Shown: piece by piece, positions 47,476-56,577 of the stretch
How positions within the stretch are numbered: the stretch's first letter is position 1
Layout: every line of letters begins with the position of its first letter
Assembly: GCF_900116705.1 (NCBI RefSeq)
Contig: NZ_FPBP01000002.1
Coordinates: forward strand, 67,714 to 131,713
Direction of reading: 5' to 3'
Source of the DNA: Halomonas korlensis
Lineage (GTDB): Bacteria; Pseudomonadota; Gammaproteobacteria; Pseudomonadales; Halomonadaceae
DNA: 64,000 nt
Notes under the pieces: generated by a model
What the model was told of the DNA's origin: nothing
Database searches by the model: none
Seen by the model: only the letters and a program-made list of their open reading frames with translations
Program-made: the position numbers and the translations under genes

Positions 47476-47787
47476 TTACAGGCGCTGGGTATCGATCAGG
47501 TAACCGATAATAGGATAACCCGCCTTCTTGGCCGCCTTCTCGGCTTCCATTCGCGCTTCGAGCCTGGAAATGCTGGCCGAGACGTACTCGAACACCGTGT
47601 CCATCTCAAGTTGCTTGGTCCGTACCGCCAGTTTCACGAGGTGGCCCGTCTTGTAGGCAGCGGAAGAGTCGGGCTTTGCGGTTGGCTTTATCTCGCGCGT
47701 CGGCTTTTCAGTCGCCTTGGCGGGTTTCATGAAGGCATCGAGTTCACGTCGCATGTTTTTCTCGAAATCGCTAAGTTCTGTTTCCAT
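47476..47787 (-). CDS. Small hypothetical protein
   Basis: The 103-residue protein starts METELSDFEKNMRRELDAFMKPAK and has a Lys/Thr/Pro-rich middle (about 25-45). The C-terminal part, TGHLVKLAVRTKQLEMDTVFEYVSASISRLEARMEAEKAAKKAG, is helical and probably coiled-coil, ending YPIIGYLIDTQRL. I do not recognise the family. GGAGT lies 5 bases before ATG 47787. It is 34 bp upstream of the MOSC gene on the same strand and may be co-transcribed. Codon use looks normal for the region. Confidence 0.55.
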   Translation of the reverse strand: METELSDFEKNMRRELDAFMKPAKATEKPTREIKPTAKPDSSAAYKTGHLVKLAVRTKQLEMDTVFEYVSASISRLEARMEAEKAAKKAGYPIIGYLIDTQRL

Positions 47788-48276
47788 TTTTACTCCGTGG
47801 TGGAATGCCATGCCGAAGCATACCAATGCCTAACAGTGGCGTTAAAGGGTCTGAACGCTCATCGGCGCATAAGGACGGGTGTGTAATCTCAGCCCGCTTG
47901 TAAGGGTAAGCGCCAAGGTGTCGTAATACCGTTTTTACAATGTTTTAACGTCTTTGAGCTGGCGGGCATCAGACAATAACACTAATTAAGCTTAACAAGC
48001 ACTCTGACTTGTGCGGGTTGACCTGGCAAAATGAAGTAACGAAATGTCCTGCGACTCTCTCCTCGCCACGTCAAGCGAAAAGGCCAACCAGTCTCTGGAG
48101 TCGCTCCTCGAAGCGACTGCGCCAGATGATTATACAATAAGGTGAATCGTTAGTTGGCATTCTTGTGGTCTTTTACCAAGGTTTTATCTTCGCCACTTAT
48201 TTGTGCTGAGCCTCGAAAATGCGATCGGCAAGCTCACTGAGGCGACGAGCAGAAAAACGCCTGCTGCGCCTACCCC
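47788..48276. other. Gene-free intergenic region
   Basis: About 490 bp, AT-richer than the neighbours, with no supported frame. One small hairpin (48099-48118; arms AGTCGCT/AGCGACT, 6-base loop) is present. No promoter, tRNA or repeat family could be identified with confidence. The AT-richness (for example CTAATTAAGCTTAACAAGC near 47980) might reflect a promoter of the small hypothetical gene or an unrecognised RNA. Confidence 0.5.
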
Positions 48277-49356
48277 TCAAGCGGTCTGAATGGCCACCTT
48301 GAGTACCCCGTCACGCTGATGGGAGAAAAGCTCATAGGCCTGGACGATATCATCCAGAGCATAGCGATGGGTAACCATCGGCCCGAGGTCGAGTCGCCCC
48401 GCGGCAATGATCTGCATCAATCGGCGCATGCGCTCCTTTCCGCCGGGGCAGAGCGATGTGATGATCTTATGATCGCCCAGGCCGGCCGAGAAGGCATCCA
48501 GGGGAATCGTAAGATTCTCGGAATAGACGCCCAGGCTCGACAGGGTTCCCCCGGGCTTGAGCACCCGCAGCGCCGACTCGAAGGTCGACTGAAGGCCCAA
48601 CGCCTCGATCGACGCATCGACACCACGCCCCCCGGTGAGCTTGAGAATTTCCGATACCACATCGACCTTGCGAAAATCCAAGGTCACGTCGGCACCGAGC
48701 GTCTTCGCCATGGCCAGGCGCTCATCGACCCCATCGACGGCGATGATCATGCCCGCGCCCCGCAGCCGAGCACCGGCCGTGGCACACAGGCCGATGGGGC
48801 CCTGAGCAAACACCGCCACGATATCGCCGATCTTGATTTGCGCCGACTCAGCACCGGCGAACCCGGTCGACATGATATCGGGACACATCAACACCTGTTC
48901 GTCGGTCAGACCATCGGGCACCGGCGACAGGTTGGCCTGGGCATCAGGTACCAGCAGGTATTCGGCCTGAGCACCGTCAATGGTGTTTCCGAACCGCCAG
49001 CCGCCCATCGGCTTGTAGCCGTGGCGATGATGTCCTCCATCCTGAGCCGAACAACCATCCTGACAGGCATAGGAGGTAAAACTCGGACAGATCGCCCCGG
49101 CGATGACGCGTTGGCCTTCCTGGTAGCCCTGTACGTTGGCGCCCAGCTTCTCGATCACCCCTACGGGTTCGTGACCAATGGTCAGCCCCTGGGCGACCGG
49201 GTATTCACCCTTGAGAATATGAACATCGGTACCACAGATGGTGGTCGTGGTGACGCGAATCAAGGCATCGTTAGGACCGATGTCGGGAATCGGCTTGTCA
49301 TCGATCTCGATACGGCCAGGCTCAACGAAGATTGCGGCTTTCATCATGGCAGGCAT
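48277..49356 (-). CDS. Zinc-dependent medium-chain alcohol dehydrogenase
   Basis: The 359-residue MDR-family dehydrogenase has catalytic zinc ligands in ICGTDVHIL (Cys) and IGHEPVGVI (His-Glu). The segment AICPSFTSYACQDGCSAQDGGHHRHGYKPMGGWRFGN replaces the usual four-cysteine structural zinc loop, as in secondary-alcohol (isopropanol-type) dehydrogenases. The cofactor-binding motif is FAQGPIGLCATAGARLRGAG, and the Asp after IIAV favours NAD+. ATG 49356 has GAGGAG 7 bases upstream. The substrate (short secondary alcohols or related) is inferred from subfamily only. Confidence 0.88.
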   Translation of the reverse strand: MPAMMKAAIFVEPGRIEIDDKPIPDIGPNDALIRVTTTTICGTDVHILKGEYPVAQGLTIGHEPVGVIEKLGANVQGYQEGQRVIAGAICPSFTSYACQDGCSAQDGGHHRHGYKPMGGWRFGNTIDGAQAEYLLVPDAQANLSPVPDGLTDEQVLMCPDIMSTGFAGAESAQIKIGDIVAVFAQGPIGLCATAGARLRGAGMIIAVDGVDERLAMAKTLGADVTLDFRKVDVVSEILKLTGGRGVDASIEALGLQSTFESALRVLKPGGTLSSLGVYSENLTIPLDAFSAGLGDHKIITSLCPGGKERMRRLMQIIAAGRLDLGPMVTHRYALDDIVQAYELFSHQRDGVLKVAIQTA

Positions 49357-49498
49357 GCTCAGCTCCTCAAGCGAATACAAGAATGGCGGTATACCATCAG
49401 ATCACAGCCCTCTCGGGCAGCGCTTGCGCTAGGTCAAGAACCTCAAGAGAAGAGGAGATGGTAACCTTCCGCCTTTGCCTTACCGACAAGGACGTTGC

Positions 49499-50380
49499 AT
49501 GTCACCGACCGACACCCTTCGCTTGATCTTGCTGTCCTCGTTGTGGGGCATGTCGTTCATCTTCATGCGCGTCGCCGTGCCCGAGTTCGGCCCAGTGCCG
49601 CTGGTATTGGTCAGAATGGGGGTGGGCGCGCTGCTGCTGTTGCCCTTGCTGCTGCAGTTGCGCTACCTGCGGCTGATGTGGGAGAACAAGGGCAAGTTAT
49701 TGATGCTGGGACTGATCAATCACGTGCTGCCCTTCTCGTTACTGGCGCTGGCCACCACACGCCTGGAAGCCGGTTTCACCTCGTTGATCAACGCCACTAC
49801 GCCGATATTCACCGCCCTGCTGGGCGCCCTGTTCTTCGCCACACCGGTGCAGCGACAGCAATATCTGGGGCTTGCCATGGCCTTCTTCGGCGTTTATGTG
49901 TTGTCGGCGAACCGCCTGGACTTTTCGCTGGGCGGCGATGGCTGGTTCATACTCGCCGTGCTGGGCGCCACCTTCTGCTATGGCGTGGCCAGCAACTACG
50001 CCAGGGTGCATCTCTCGCACCTGCCGGTGCGGGTGCTGGCCGCGGGCAGCTCCGCCATGTCGGCGCTGATCCTGATGATCCCGGGGTTGCTGCTGTGGCC
50101 CACGGAGCCGATCAGCAGCCTGGCCTGGGCCAACGGCCTGGCGTTGGCGGCGCTAAGCACCACGGTGGCTTTCCTGCTCTACTTCGGGCTGATCGCCAGC
50201 GCGGGAGCCACCGCCACCTCCACGGTCACTTTCCTGGTACCGGTCAGCGCCCTGCTGTGGGGCTATCTCCTGTTGGACGAGGTGCTCAGCCTGCAGATAC
50301 TGATCGGCATGATCATCACGCTGGCCGGCACCGCCATCGCCACGCGGATGATCCGGTTACGCCGTGGCAAGGTAGCCTAG
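49499..50380 (+). CDS. EamA/DMT-family transporter
   Basis: The 293-residue protein has ten predicted membrane helices and two EamA repeats (about 5-135 and 150-285), as in RhaT/YdcZ-like metabolite exporters. It begins MSPTDTLRLILLSSLWGMSFIFMRVAVPEFGPVPLVLVRM. The second half contains STVTFLVPVSALLWGYLLLDEVLS, the family signature near helix 9. Substrates are typically amino acids or other small metabolites and cannot be read here. It lies 35 bp before the Mut7-C gene on the same strand. Confidence 0.9.
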   Translation: MSPTDTLRLILLSSLWGMSFIFMRVAVPEFGPVPLVLVRMGVGALLLLPLLLQLRYLRLMWENKGKLLMLGLINHVLPFSLLALATTRLEAGFTSLINATTPIFTALLGALFFATPVQRQQYLGLAMAFFGVYVLSANRLDFSLGGDGWFILAVLGATFCYGVASNYARVHLSHLPVRVLAAGSSAMSALILMIPGLLLWPTEPISSLAWANGLALAALSTTVAFLLYFGLIASAGATATSTVTFLVPVSALLWGYLLLDEVLSLQILIGMIITLAGTAIATRMIRLRRGKVA

Positions 50381-50415
50381 ACTGACTGATGAAATGCCCT
50401 TGCGCGGGACACGCC

Positions 50416-51150
50416 ATGGCCGATGCCAACGTCCGTTTCCATGACCGTTTGAATGACTTCCTACCCCCGGCACAGCACGGCAGAAACATCGTCCACGACG
50501 TATCGCGCCGCGCCGCCATCAAGGATGTCATCGAGTCGCTGGGGGTACCCCACACCGAAGTGGATGTCATCCTGGTCGACGGCACCTCGGCAGGATTCGA
50601 GCACATCCTCGCCGGCGGTGAGCGGGTGGAGGTCTACCCCTGGACAGTGGCCCCGCCGGCGGCACGGCACCTGCGTCCCCGCCCGCCGGCCAAACCAAGT
50701 TTCTTGCTGGATGCCCAACTGGGCCGACTCGCCCGCTATCTGCGCCTGCTCGGCTTCGACTGCCATTACCTCAATGACATTGGCGACGCCGAACTAGCCG
50801 CGCAAGCCGAGGCGGAGAAGCGCGTGGTACTGACCCGCGACCGCCAACTGCTCAAGCGCAAGCGTATCCGGCTCGCCCACTTCGTTCGCCACGAGGACCC
50901 CTGGCAGCAGGTCGAGGAAGTGTGCAGGGAGTTCGACCTGGTTCCGGCTTTCGCCCCTTTCACCCGCTGCACGCGTTGTAATGGTCGCCTCGTCGCAGTG
51001 GCCAAGGAGGATGTGATCGACCGGCTCGAGCCCCTGACGCAGCAACATGTAGAGCATTTCCTGCAGTGCGAGGCCTGTGGTCAGGTCTATTGGCACGGGA
51101 GCCATGTTTCACGCATGGAGGCATTGGTTGAAAGGCTGCGGCAAGGCTAG
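50416..51150 (+). CDS. Mut7-C RNase-fold protein with N-terminal ubiquitin-like domain
   Basis: The product is about 244 residues. A MoaD/ubiquitin-like domain at about 3-80 (VRFHDRLNDFLPPAQ...HTEVDVILVDG...GERVEVYPW) is followed by a Mut7-C PIN-like nuclease domain, with FLLDAQLGRLARYLRLLGFDCHY and VVLTRDRQLLKRK supplying acidic active-site residues. A zinc ribbon lies near the end (CTRCN...CEACGQVYWHGSH). An RNA-processing role is predicted for the family but untested in bacteria as far as I know. The start may instead be ATG 50389, nine codons upstream; neither has a clear ribosome site. Confidence 0.82.
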   Translation: MADANVRFHDRLNDFLPPAQHGRNIVHDVSRRAAIKDVIESLGVPHTEVDVILVDGTSAGFEHILAGGERVEVYPWTVAPPAARHLRPRPPAKPSFLLDAQLGRLARYLRLLGFDCHYLNDIGDAELAAQAEAEKRVVLTRDRQLLKRKRIRLAHFVRHEDPWQQVEEVCREFDLVPAFAPFTRCTRCNGRLVAVAKEDVIDRLEPLTQQHVEHFLQCEACGQVYWHGSHVSRMEALVERLRQG

Positions 51151-51215
51151 CGGGACGGACAGTGACGTCGCCGTCACTGCCGTTCAAGGTCCGAGCGATC
51201 TGCTAGATATTCGTA

Positions 51216-51989
51216 TCAGAAGTTCGGCTTGCGCTTCTCGACGAAGGCGCTCATTCCCTCGGTCTGCTCCTCTCCGGCAAAGCAGAAGGCGAAAAGCGCG
51301 GTTTCCAGCGCCAGAGCGCTGTCGAGGTCCTGATCCAGGCCATCGTGCACCGCCTGCTTGGCACCTCGCACCGCCTCGGGGCCATTGCCGGAAAGCTGCT
51401 TGGTGAGTTCCTCGGCGTAGGCCTCGAGTTCGGCCTGTGGCATCACGCGATTGACCAGACCGATACGCAAGGCTTCGGCCGCATCGATCTTGCGACCGGT
51501 GGTCACCAGATCGATGGCCATGGCGGGACCGACACGACGCGGCAGTCGCTGGGTGCCGCCGAAGCCGGGAATTACCCCGAGCCCCACCTCCGGCTGGCCG
51601 AAAATAGCGTTATCGCTGGCCACGGCCCAGTCGCAGGCCAGCGCAAGCTCGCAGCCACCGCCGAGGCAGAAGCCGTTGACCAGCGCCACCACCGGCACGG
51701 GTAAGGTTTCCAGGCGCTTGAGGGTACGCAGCGCTTGTCCGGCGAAGGCGCGCGCCTGTTCCGGTGACTTGCCGCGCATCTCGGCGATATCGGCCCCGGC
51801 GACGAAGGACTTCTCGCCGTCCCCGGTGATCAGCACCGCCCGCAGATCATTGCGGCTCTCCAGATCGTCAAGCACTGTATCCAACTCGGCGATTACTGCA
51901 CTGTTGAGGGCATTCAGCGCCTTGGGGCGGGTAATGGTCAACCGGACGACACCGGCGTTGTCGACCACATCTATCAGCTTGTCGCTCAT
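51216..51989 (-). CDS. Enoyl-CoA hydratase (crotonase family)
   Basis: The 257-residue crotonase has the oxyanion segment EKSFVAGADIAEM. The glycine-rich NGFCLGGGCELALACD holds one catalytic Glu. GQPEVGLGVIPGFGGTQRLPR holds the second Glu. This two-Glu arrangement supports true hydratase activity on trans-2-enoyl-CoA. ATG 51989 has AGGAG 6 bases upstream. It is followed upstream on the same strand by 3-hydroxyacyl-CoA dehydrogenase, acyl-CoA ligase and acyl-CoA dehydrogenase genes, forming a beta-oxidation-like set. It could also act as a methylthioacryloyl-CoA hydratase (DmdD-like); sequence alone does not decide. Confidence 0.92.
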   Translation of the reverse strand: MSDKLIDVVDNAGVVRLTITRPKALNALNSAVIAELDTVLDDLESRNDLRAVLITGDGEKSFVAGADIAEMRGKSPEQARAFAGQALRTLKRLETLPVPVVALVNGFCLGGGCELALACDWAVASDNAIFGQPEVGLGVIPGFGGTQRLPRRVGPAMAIDLVTTGRKIDAAEALRIGLVNRVMPQAELEAYAEELTKQLSGNGPEAVRGAKQAVHDGLDQDLDSALALETALFAFCFAGEEQTEGMSAFVEKRKPNF

Positions 51990-52139
51990 GGAGGCTCCTG
52001 GCAATGGGTGTAAGAGAGGGGCGAACTACTGCTTTACCCTAGATAACGCCGGCCAGGCCGGCAATCCCCTCTTTTGTCGCGAACGGCTGGGTATGACGAA
52101 GCGGGCCGAGCCGTACGTTGCACAATGCGCTAGGCATAA

Positions 52140-52988
52140 CTAGGCATAGTGATGAAAGCCGCGACCGCTTTTTCTTCCCAGGTACCCGGCGGCCACCATG
52201 CGCTTGAGCAGCGGGCACGGGCGGTATTTCGGGTCGCCGAAGCCCTCCTGCAGCACCTCCATGATCGCCAGGCACACGTCCAGACCGATCAGGTCTCCCA
52301 GCGCCAGCGGCCCCATGGGATGGGCGGCACCAAGCTTCATGGCCTCATCGACCGCCTCCGGCGTGGCCGCCCCTTCCTGAACCAGAAAAGCGGCCTCGTT
52401 GATCATGGGTACCAGCAGACGATTGACGGCGAATCCAGGAGAGTCTCCCACCGGCACGGCGGTCTTGCCGAGATCCTTCGCCAGCGCCTCGATACGCGCC
52501 ACGGTGGCGTCACTGGTCTGCTCGGCACGAATCACTTCGACCAGCTTGAGTACCGGCACCGGATTGAAGAAGTGCATGCCCACCACTCGCTCGGGATGGT
52601 CGCACACCGCGGCGAGCCGCGTCAGCGACAGCGACGAGGTATTGGAAGCCAGTACCGTTTCCGAGCCCAGCGCCGAAAGATCCCGAAACAGTTTCTCCTT
52701 GAGCTCGGGCTTTTCGGGTGCAGCTTCGATGATCACCTCGCAGCCTTTCAGATCATCTAGCGCCGCGCTGGTGGCAAGCCGTGCCAGTGCCGACTCCTTG
52801 TCGGCATCGGAGAGTTTTTCCTTGGCCACCAGCTTGCCCAGCCCTTTTTCGATAGCGCCTTGGGCACGCATCAGCTGCGCCTCGGCCACATCGAAAAGCT
52901 TCACATTGAAGCCGCTGGTGACCAAGACCTGGGCGATGCCCTGACCCATGGTGCCGGCGCCGACCACGCCGATCGGTTGTTGGCTCAT
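52140..52988 (-). CDS. 3-hydroxybutyryl-CoA / 3-hydroxyacyl-CoA dehydrogenase
   Basis: The 282-residue stand-alone dehydrogenase has the NAD motif GAGTMGQGIAQV at about 10-21. Catalytic elements are SNTSSLSLTRLA and GMHFFNPVPVLKLVEVI (His of the His-Glu pair). The C-terminal helical domain carries GDSPGFAVNRLLVPMINEAAFLVQEG. It matches the short-chain (Hbd/PaaH-like) type rather than a fused FadB. It lies between the crotonase and the acyl-CoA ligase on the same strand, so it should oxidise the hydratase product. Confidence 0.93.
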   Translation of the reverse strand: MSQQPIGVVGAGTMGQGIAQVLVTSGFNVKLFDVAEAQLMRAQGAIEKGLGKLVAKEKLSDADKESALARLATSAALDDLKGCEVIIEAAPEKPELKEKLFRDLSALGSETVLASNTSSLSLTRLAAVCDHPERVVGMHFFNPVPVLKLVEVIRAEQTSDATVARIEALAKDLGKTAVPVGDSPGFAVNRLLVPMINEAAFLVQEGAATPEAVDEAMKLGAAHPMGPLALGDLIGLDVCLAIMEVLQEGFGDPKYRPCPLLKRMVAAGYLGRKSGRGFHHYA

Positions 52989-53017
52989 TGCATCTCTCCT
53001 GAAAATGAAACGTTATC

Positions 53018-54649
53018 CTAATGCTTCCTGGCTTCTTCGCGCAGCACGAACTTCTGGATCTTGCCGGTGGAAGTCTTGGGCAGTTCGCTGAAGATCACTG
53101 TCTTGGGTACCTTGAAACTGGCCAGGTGCTTGCGACAGTACTCGATGATGTCAGCCTCGGTGACTTCCCCATAGCCAACCTTGAGCTTGACGAAGGCACA
53201 GGGCGTCTCACCCCACTTCTCGTCGGGCTTGGCGACCACCGCGGTCTCTTCCACCGCCGGATGGGCGTAGATGGCATTTTCCACCTCGATGGTAGAGATG
53301 TTCTCGCCGCCGGAGATGATGATGTCCTTGGAGCGGTCCTTGATCTCGATGTAGCCGTCGGCATGCCAGACGGCGAGATCGCCGGTATGGTACCAGCCGC
53401 CCGCGAGGGCCTGCTCGGTGGCGGCCTCGTTCTTGAGATAGCCTTTCATCACGTTATTGCCGCGCATCAGTATCTCGCCGATGGTCTCGCCATCCTTGGG
53501 CACCGGCTCCAGGGTATCGGGGTCAGCGATGCACAACGCCTCAAGCATATGGTAGCGCACCCCCTGGCGCGCCTTGATCTTCGCCCGCTCCTCGATCGAC
53601 AGCGCGTCCCATGCCTCGCGCCAGGCACACACCGTCACCGGCCCGTAGACCTCGGTCAAGCCATAGACGTGGGTCACCTCGATGCCCAACTGCTCAACCC
53701 CGGCGATCACCGAGGCGGGGGGTGCGGCGCCTGCAGTGGTGACCTTCACCGGATGATCGAATTCGCGCTTCTCCTCGGCGGGCAGGTTGACCAAGCCGTT
53801 GAGCACGATGGGCGCACCGCTGAAATGGGTCACCTTCTCATCGACAATCAGGGACATGATCTTGCGGGGGTCGACCTTGCGCAGGCAGACGCTGGTGCCG
53901 GCGTTGGCGGCAATGGTCCAGGGGAAACACCAGCCGTTACAGTGGAACATCGGCAAGGTCCACAGGTAGACCGGGTGGTGCGGCATGGCCCACTCAAGAA
54001 TGTTGCTGACTGAATTGAGGTAGGCACCGCGATGGTGATAGACCACGCCCTTGGGCTTGCCGGTGGTGCCGGAGGTGTAATTGAGGGAGATTGCCTGCCA
54101 CTCGTCCTCGGGCAGCCGGTAGGGGTAGTCCGGGTCGCCCTCGGCCAGCAGATCCTCGTATTCCAGTTCGCCGATGCGGCGAGCATCGCCCTCGAAGAGG
54201 GCATCATGCACGTCGATCAATACCGGCTTATGATCGAGTCTCGCTACCGCCTCTTCGATAACCTCGGCGAACTCGGGGTCGACCAGCACCGCCTTGGCCT
54301 CTCCATGCTCGAGCATGTAGGCAATCGCCTCGGCATCCAGACGGATGTTCAGGGTATTGAGCACGCAACCGGCCAGTGGCACACCGAAGTGAGCCTCGAA
54401 CATGGCCGGCACGTTGGGCAGCATGACGGCCACGGTCTGACCCGGTTTCACGCCGTGTTTTCCCAGCGCCGAGGCAAGCCGACGGCAACGCTGCCAGGTC
54501 TCGGCCCAGTCGCGGCGAGTCTCGCCGTACACTACCGCCGGGTGGTCCGGGTAGATCGCGGCACTGCGCTCGATAAAGGTCAGCGGCGACAGCGCCACGA
54601 AGTTGGCCGGCGTCTGGGGCAGGCCCTGCGCGAAGATGCTCTGGGTCAT
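53018..54649 (-). CDS. Acyl-CoA ligase, AMP-forming (AlkK/DmdB-like)
   Basis: The 543-residue ANL-superfamily enzyme has the P-loop LNYTSGTTGKPKGV, the adenylate motif HVYGLTEVYGP, GGWYHTGDLAVWHADGYIEIKDRSKDIIISGGENIS and the C-terminal catalytic Lys in PKTSTGKIQKFVLR. Length and wording fit medium-chain acyl-CoA synthetases (AlkK type), the group that also includes methylmercaptopropionate-CoA ligase DmdB. ATG 54649 has GGAG 7 bases upstream. It is followed by the dehydrogenase and hydratase genes and preceded by a DmdC-like acyl-CoA dehydrogenase. Confidence 0.92.
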   Translation of the reverse strand: MTQSIFAQGLPQTPANFVALSPLTFIERSAAIYPDHPAVVYGETRRDWAETWQRCRRLASALGKHGVKPGQTVAVMLPNVPAMFEAHFGVPLAGCVLNTLNIRLDAEAIAYMLEHGEAKAVLVDPEFAEVIEEAVARLDHKPVLIDVHDALFEGDARRIGELEYEDLLAEGDPDYPYRLPEDEWQAISLNYTSGTTGKPKGVVYHHRGAYLNSVSNILEWAMPHHPVYLWTLPMFHCNGWCFPWTIAANAGTSVCLRKVDPRKIMSLIVDEKVTHFSGAPIVLNGLVNLPAEEKREFDHPVKVTTAGAAPPASVIAGVEQLGIEVTHVYGLTEVYGPVTVCAWREAWDALSIEERAKIKARQGVRYHMLEALCIADPDTLEPVPKDGETIGEILMRGNNVMKGYLKNEAATEQALAGGWYHTGDLAVWHADGYIEIKDRSKDIIISGGENISTIEVENAIYAHPAVEETAVVAKPDEKWGETPCAFVKLKVGYGEVTEADIIEYCRKHLASFKVPKTVIFSELPKTSTGKIQKFVLREEARKH

Positions 54650-54710
54650 GGTGGGCTCCACGGATATCCTGGAAGAGTCGCTGCCGACACGGGCCGGCAG
54701 CAGAAGATCA

Positions 54711-56513
54711 TTACGCGCTGGGCTGGAAAGCGGCGAGACTCGCCGTACCCGACTCGATCACTGCCCGCTGGGCGCGGCCCACTGGCAGCCACTGGCGAAT
54801 AGCATAGTCGGCGCTCTGCCGCTTGGCCGCATAGAAGGGGTCACTGCTGCCGGCCTGCTGGGCGGCGGTGGCCGCCAGCGCCGCGCGTCCCATCTGCCAG
54901 GCGCAGAGCACGTGACCGGCGAGGCTCAGAAAGGGCGTGGCGTAGGCCTGGACGGCATCAACCCCACGTTCCGGGTCGCTGCCCTGCTCCAGCAGGATGG
55001 CCAGGGCAGCGGTGAGATCGGCTGCACCGGCGGCGAGCCCTTCGCCGAGGGGCGCCAGCTCAGTGGTCGCCAAGAGCGCTCTTGCGGTTCCCTCCACCTC
55101 GTCGATCAGCGTGGCCAGGGCTGCCCCACCGTCTCTTTGCAGCTTGCGGCCAGCCAGGTCCAAGGCCTGGATACCGTTGGTGCCTTCGTAGATAGGGGCG
55201 ATGCGGGCATCGCGCAGCAGCTGGGCGGCGCCAGTTTCCTCGATGTAGCCCATGCCGCCATGCACCTGAATGCCCAACGAAGCAATCTCCACGGCCTGGT
55301 CGGTAGAAAAGGCCTTGACCACCGGGATCAGCACATCGACCTTCGCCTGTGCCGTCTTGCGGTCGTCCTCGCTGGTCCCATGTCGGGCCACATCCAGTTG
55401 GGCAGCGCAATAAAGTGCCAGGGCACGCATAGCGTCGGTACGAGCGCGCATGGAAAGCAGCATGCGTCGCACGTCCAGGTGGTCGCTGATGGTGCAGTCG
55501 CTGCGGCCGGAGCGTGGGCTGCGGCCCTGTACCCGGTCCAAGGCGTAGGCGAAGGCATGCTGGCAGGCCCGCTCGGCCACGCCGATACCCTGGATTCCAA
55601 CCTTGTGACGCGCCTCGTTCATCATGGTGAACATGTGATTGAGGCCACGACCCTCCTCGCCCACCAGGTAACCGATGGCGCCCTCACCTTCGCCGAAGCT
55701 CAAGGTACAGGTAGGCGAGCCGTGGATGCCGAGCTTATGCTCGAGGGAAGCGCAGATGACGTCGTTGCGCTCGCCCAGCGAGCCATCGGCGTTGACCAGG
55801 GGCTCATTCACTAAATACTTCGGCACCAGAAACAGCGAGATCCCCTTGTTGCCCTCGGGAGCATCGGGTGTTCGCGCCAATACCAGGTGGATAATGTTCT
55901 CGGCGGCGTCGTGCTCGCCCCAGGTGATGTAGATCTTCTGGCCGAAGAGCCGGTAAGTGCCGTCCTCGCCGGGCACGGCGCGGGTACGCACCTTGGAAAG
56001 GTCGGAGCCAGCCTGAGGCTCGGTGAGGTTCATGGTGCCCGTCCAGGTGCCCTCCACCAGCTTGGGCAGGTAGAGGGTCTTTTGCTCGTCACTCCCGTGG
56101 TGGGCCAGGGCCTCGATGGCACTGGCCGTCAACATCGGACACAGGCCCAGCGCCATGTTGGCACCATGCAGCATCTCCTGCACCGCGCTGGCCACCACCT
56201 CGGGCAGTCCCTGGCCGCCCAGCGCCTCGGAGACGCCGATGCCGTTCCAGCCGCCTTGGGCGTAGGCGCGGTAGGCCTCGACAAAGCCATCAGGGACCCG
56301 AACCTGCCCATCCTTCAGCTGGCAGCCCTGGCGGTCGCCGCTGGCGTTGAGCGGCGCCCACACCTCGCCAGCCAGCCTGGCGGCCTCCTCAAGCACGGCC
56401 TCAACCAGGTCGGGGCTGGTCTCCTCGAAACCAGGAAGGGCAAACGAGCCGTACTCGAGCATCTCCTCCAGCACGAAGCGGACGTCGCGGACGGGGGCGG
56501 CATAAGGGGACAT
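54711..56513 (-). CDS. Large acyl-CoA dehydrogenase, DmdC-like
   Basis: The 600-residue protein is longer than ordinary acyl-CoA dehydrogenases (about 380) because of the extra C-terminal domain typical of 3-methylmercaptopropionyl-CoA dehydrogenase-type enzymes. It begins MSPYAAPVRDVRFVLEEMLEYGSF, as that group does. Flavin and substrate motifs include MNLTEPQAGSDLSKVRTRA, YITWGEHD and LGIHGSPTCTLSFGEGEGAIGYLVGEEGRGLNHMFTMMNEARHKVGIQG. QVHGGMGYIEETGAAQLLRDARIAPIYEGTNGIQALDLAGRKL carries the catalytic Glu. ATG 56513 has GAGGTG 5 bases upstream. It oxidises an acyl-CoA, passing electrons to ETF. Confidence 0.92.
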   Translation of the reverse strand: MSPYAAPVRDVRFVLEEMLEYGSFALPGFEETSPDLVEAVLEEAARLAGEVWAPLNASGDRQGCQLKDGQVRVPDGFVEAYRAYAQGGWNGIGVSEALGGQGLPEVVASAVQEMLHGANMALGLCPMLTASAIEALAHHGSDEQKTLYLPKLVEGTWTGTMNLTEPQAGSDLSKVRTRAVPGEDGTYRLFGQKIYITWGEHDAAENIIHLVLARTPDAPEGNKGISLFLVPKYLVNEPLVNADGSLGERNDVICASLEHKLGIHGSPTCTLSFGEGEGAIGYLVGEEGRGLNHMFTMMNEARHKVGIQGIGVAERACQHAFAYALDRVQGRSPRSGRSDCTISDHLDVRRMLLSMRARTDAMRALALYCAAQLDVARHGTSEDDRKTAQAKVDVLIPVVKAFSTDQAVEIASLGIQVHGGMGYIEETGAAQLLRDARIAPIYEGTNGIQALDLAGRKLQRDGGAALATLIDEVEGTARALLATTELAPLGEGLAAGAADLTAALAILLEQGSDPERGVDAVQAYATPFLSLAGHVLCAWQMGRAALAATAAQQAGSSDPFYAAKRQSADYAIRQWLPVGRAQRAVIESGTASLAAFQPSA

Positions 56514-56577
56514 GGAACACCTCAGGAGCAATGATAATAATCACTGTAAATTCATTGGTTTTTATTAACCATTAGTC

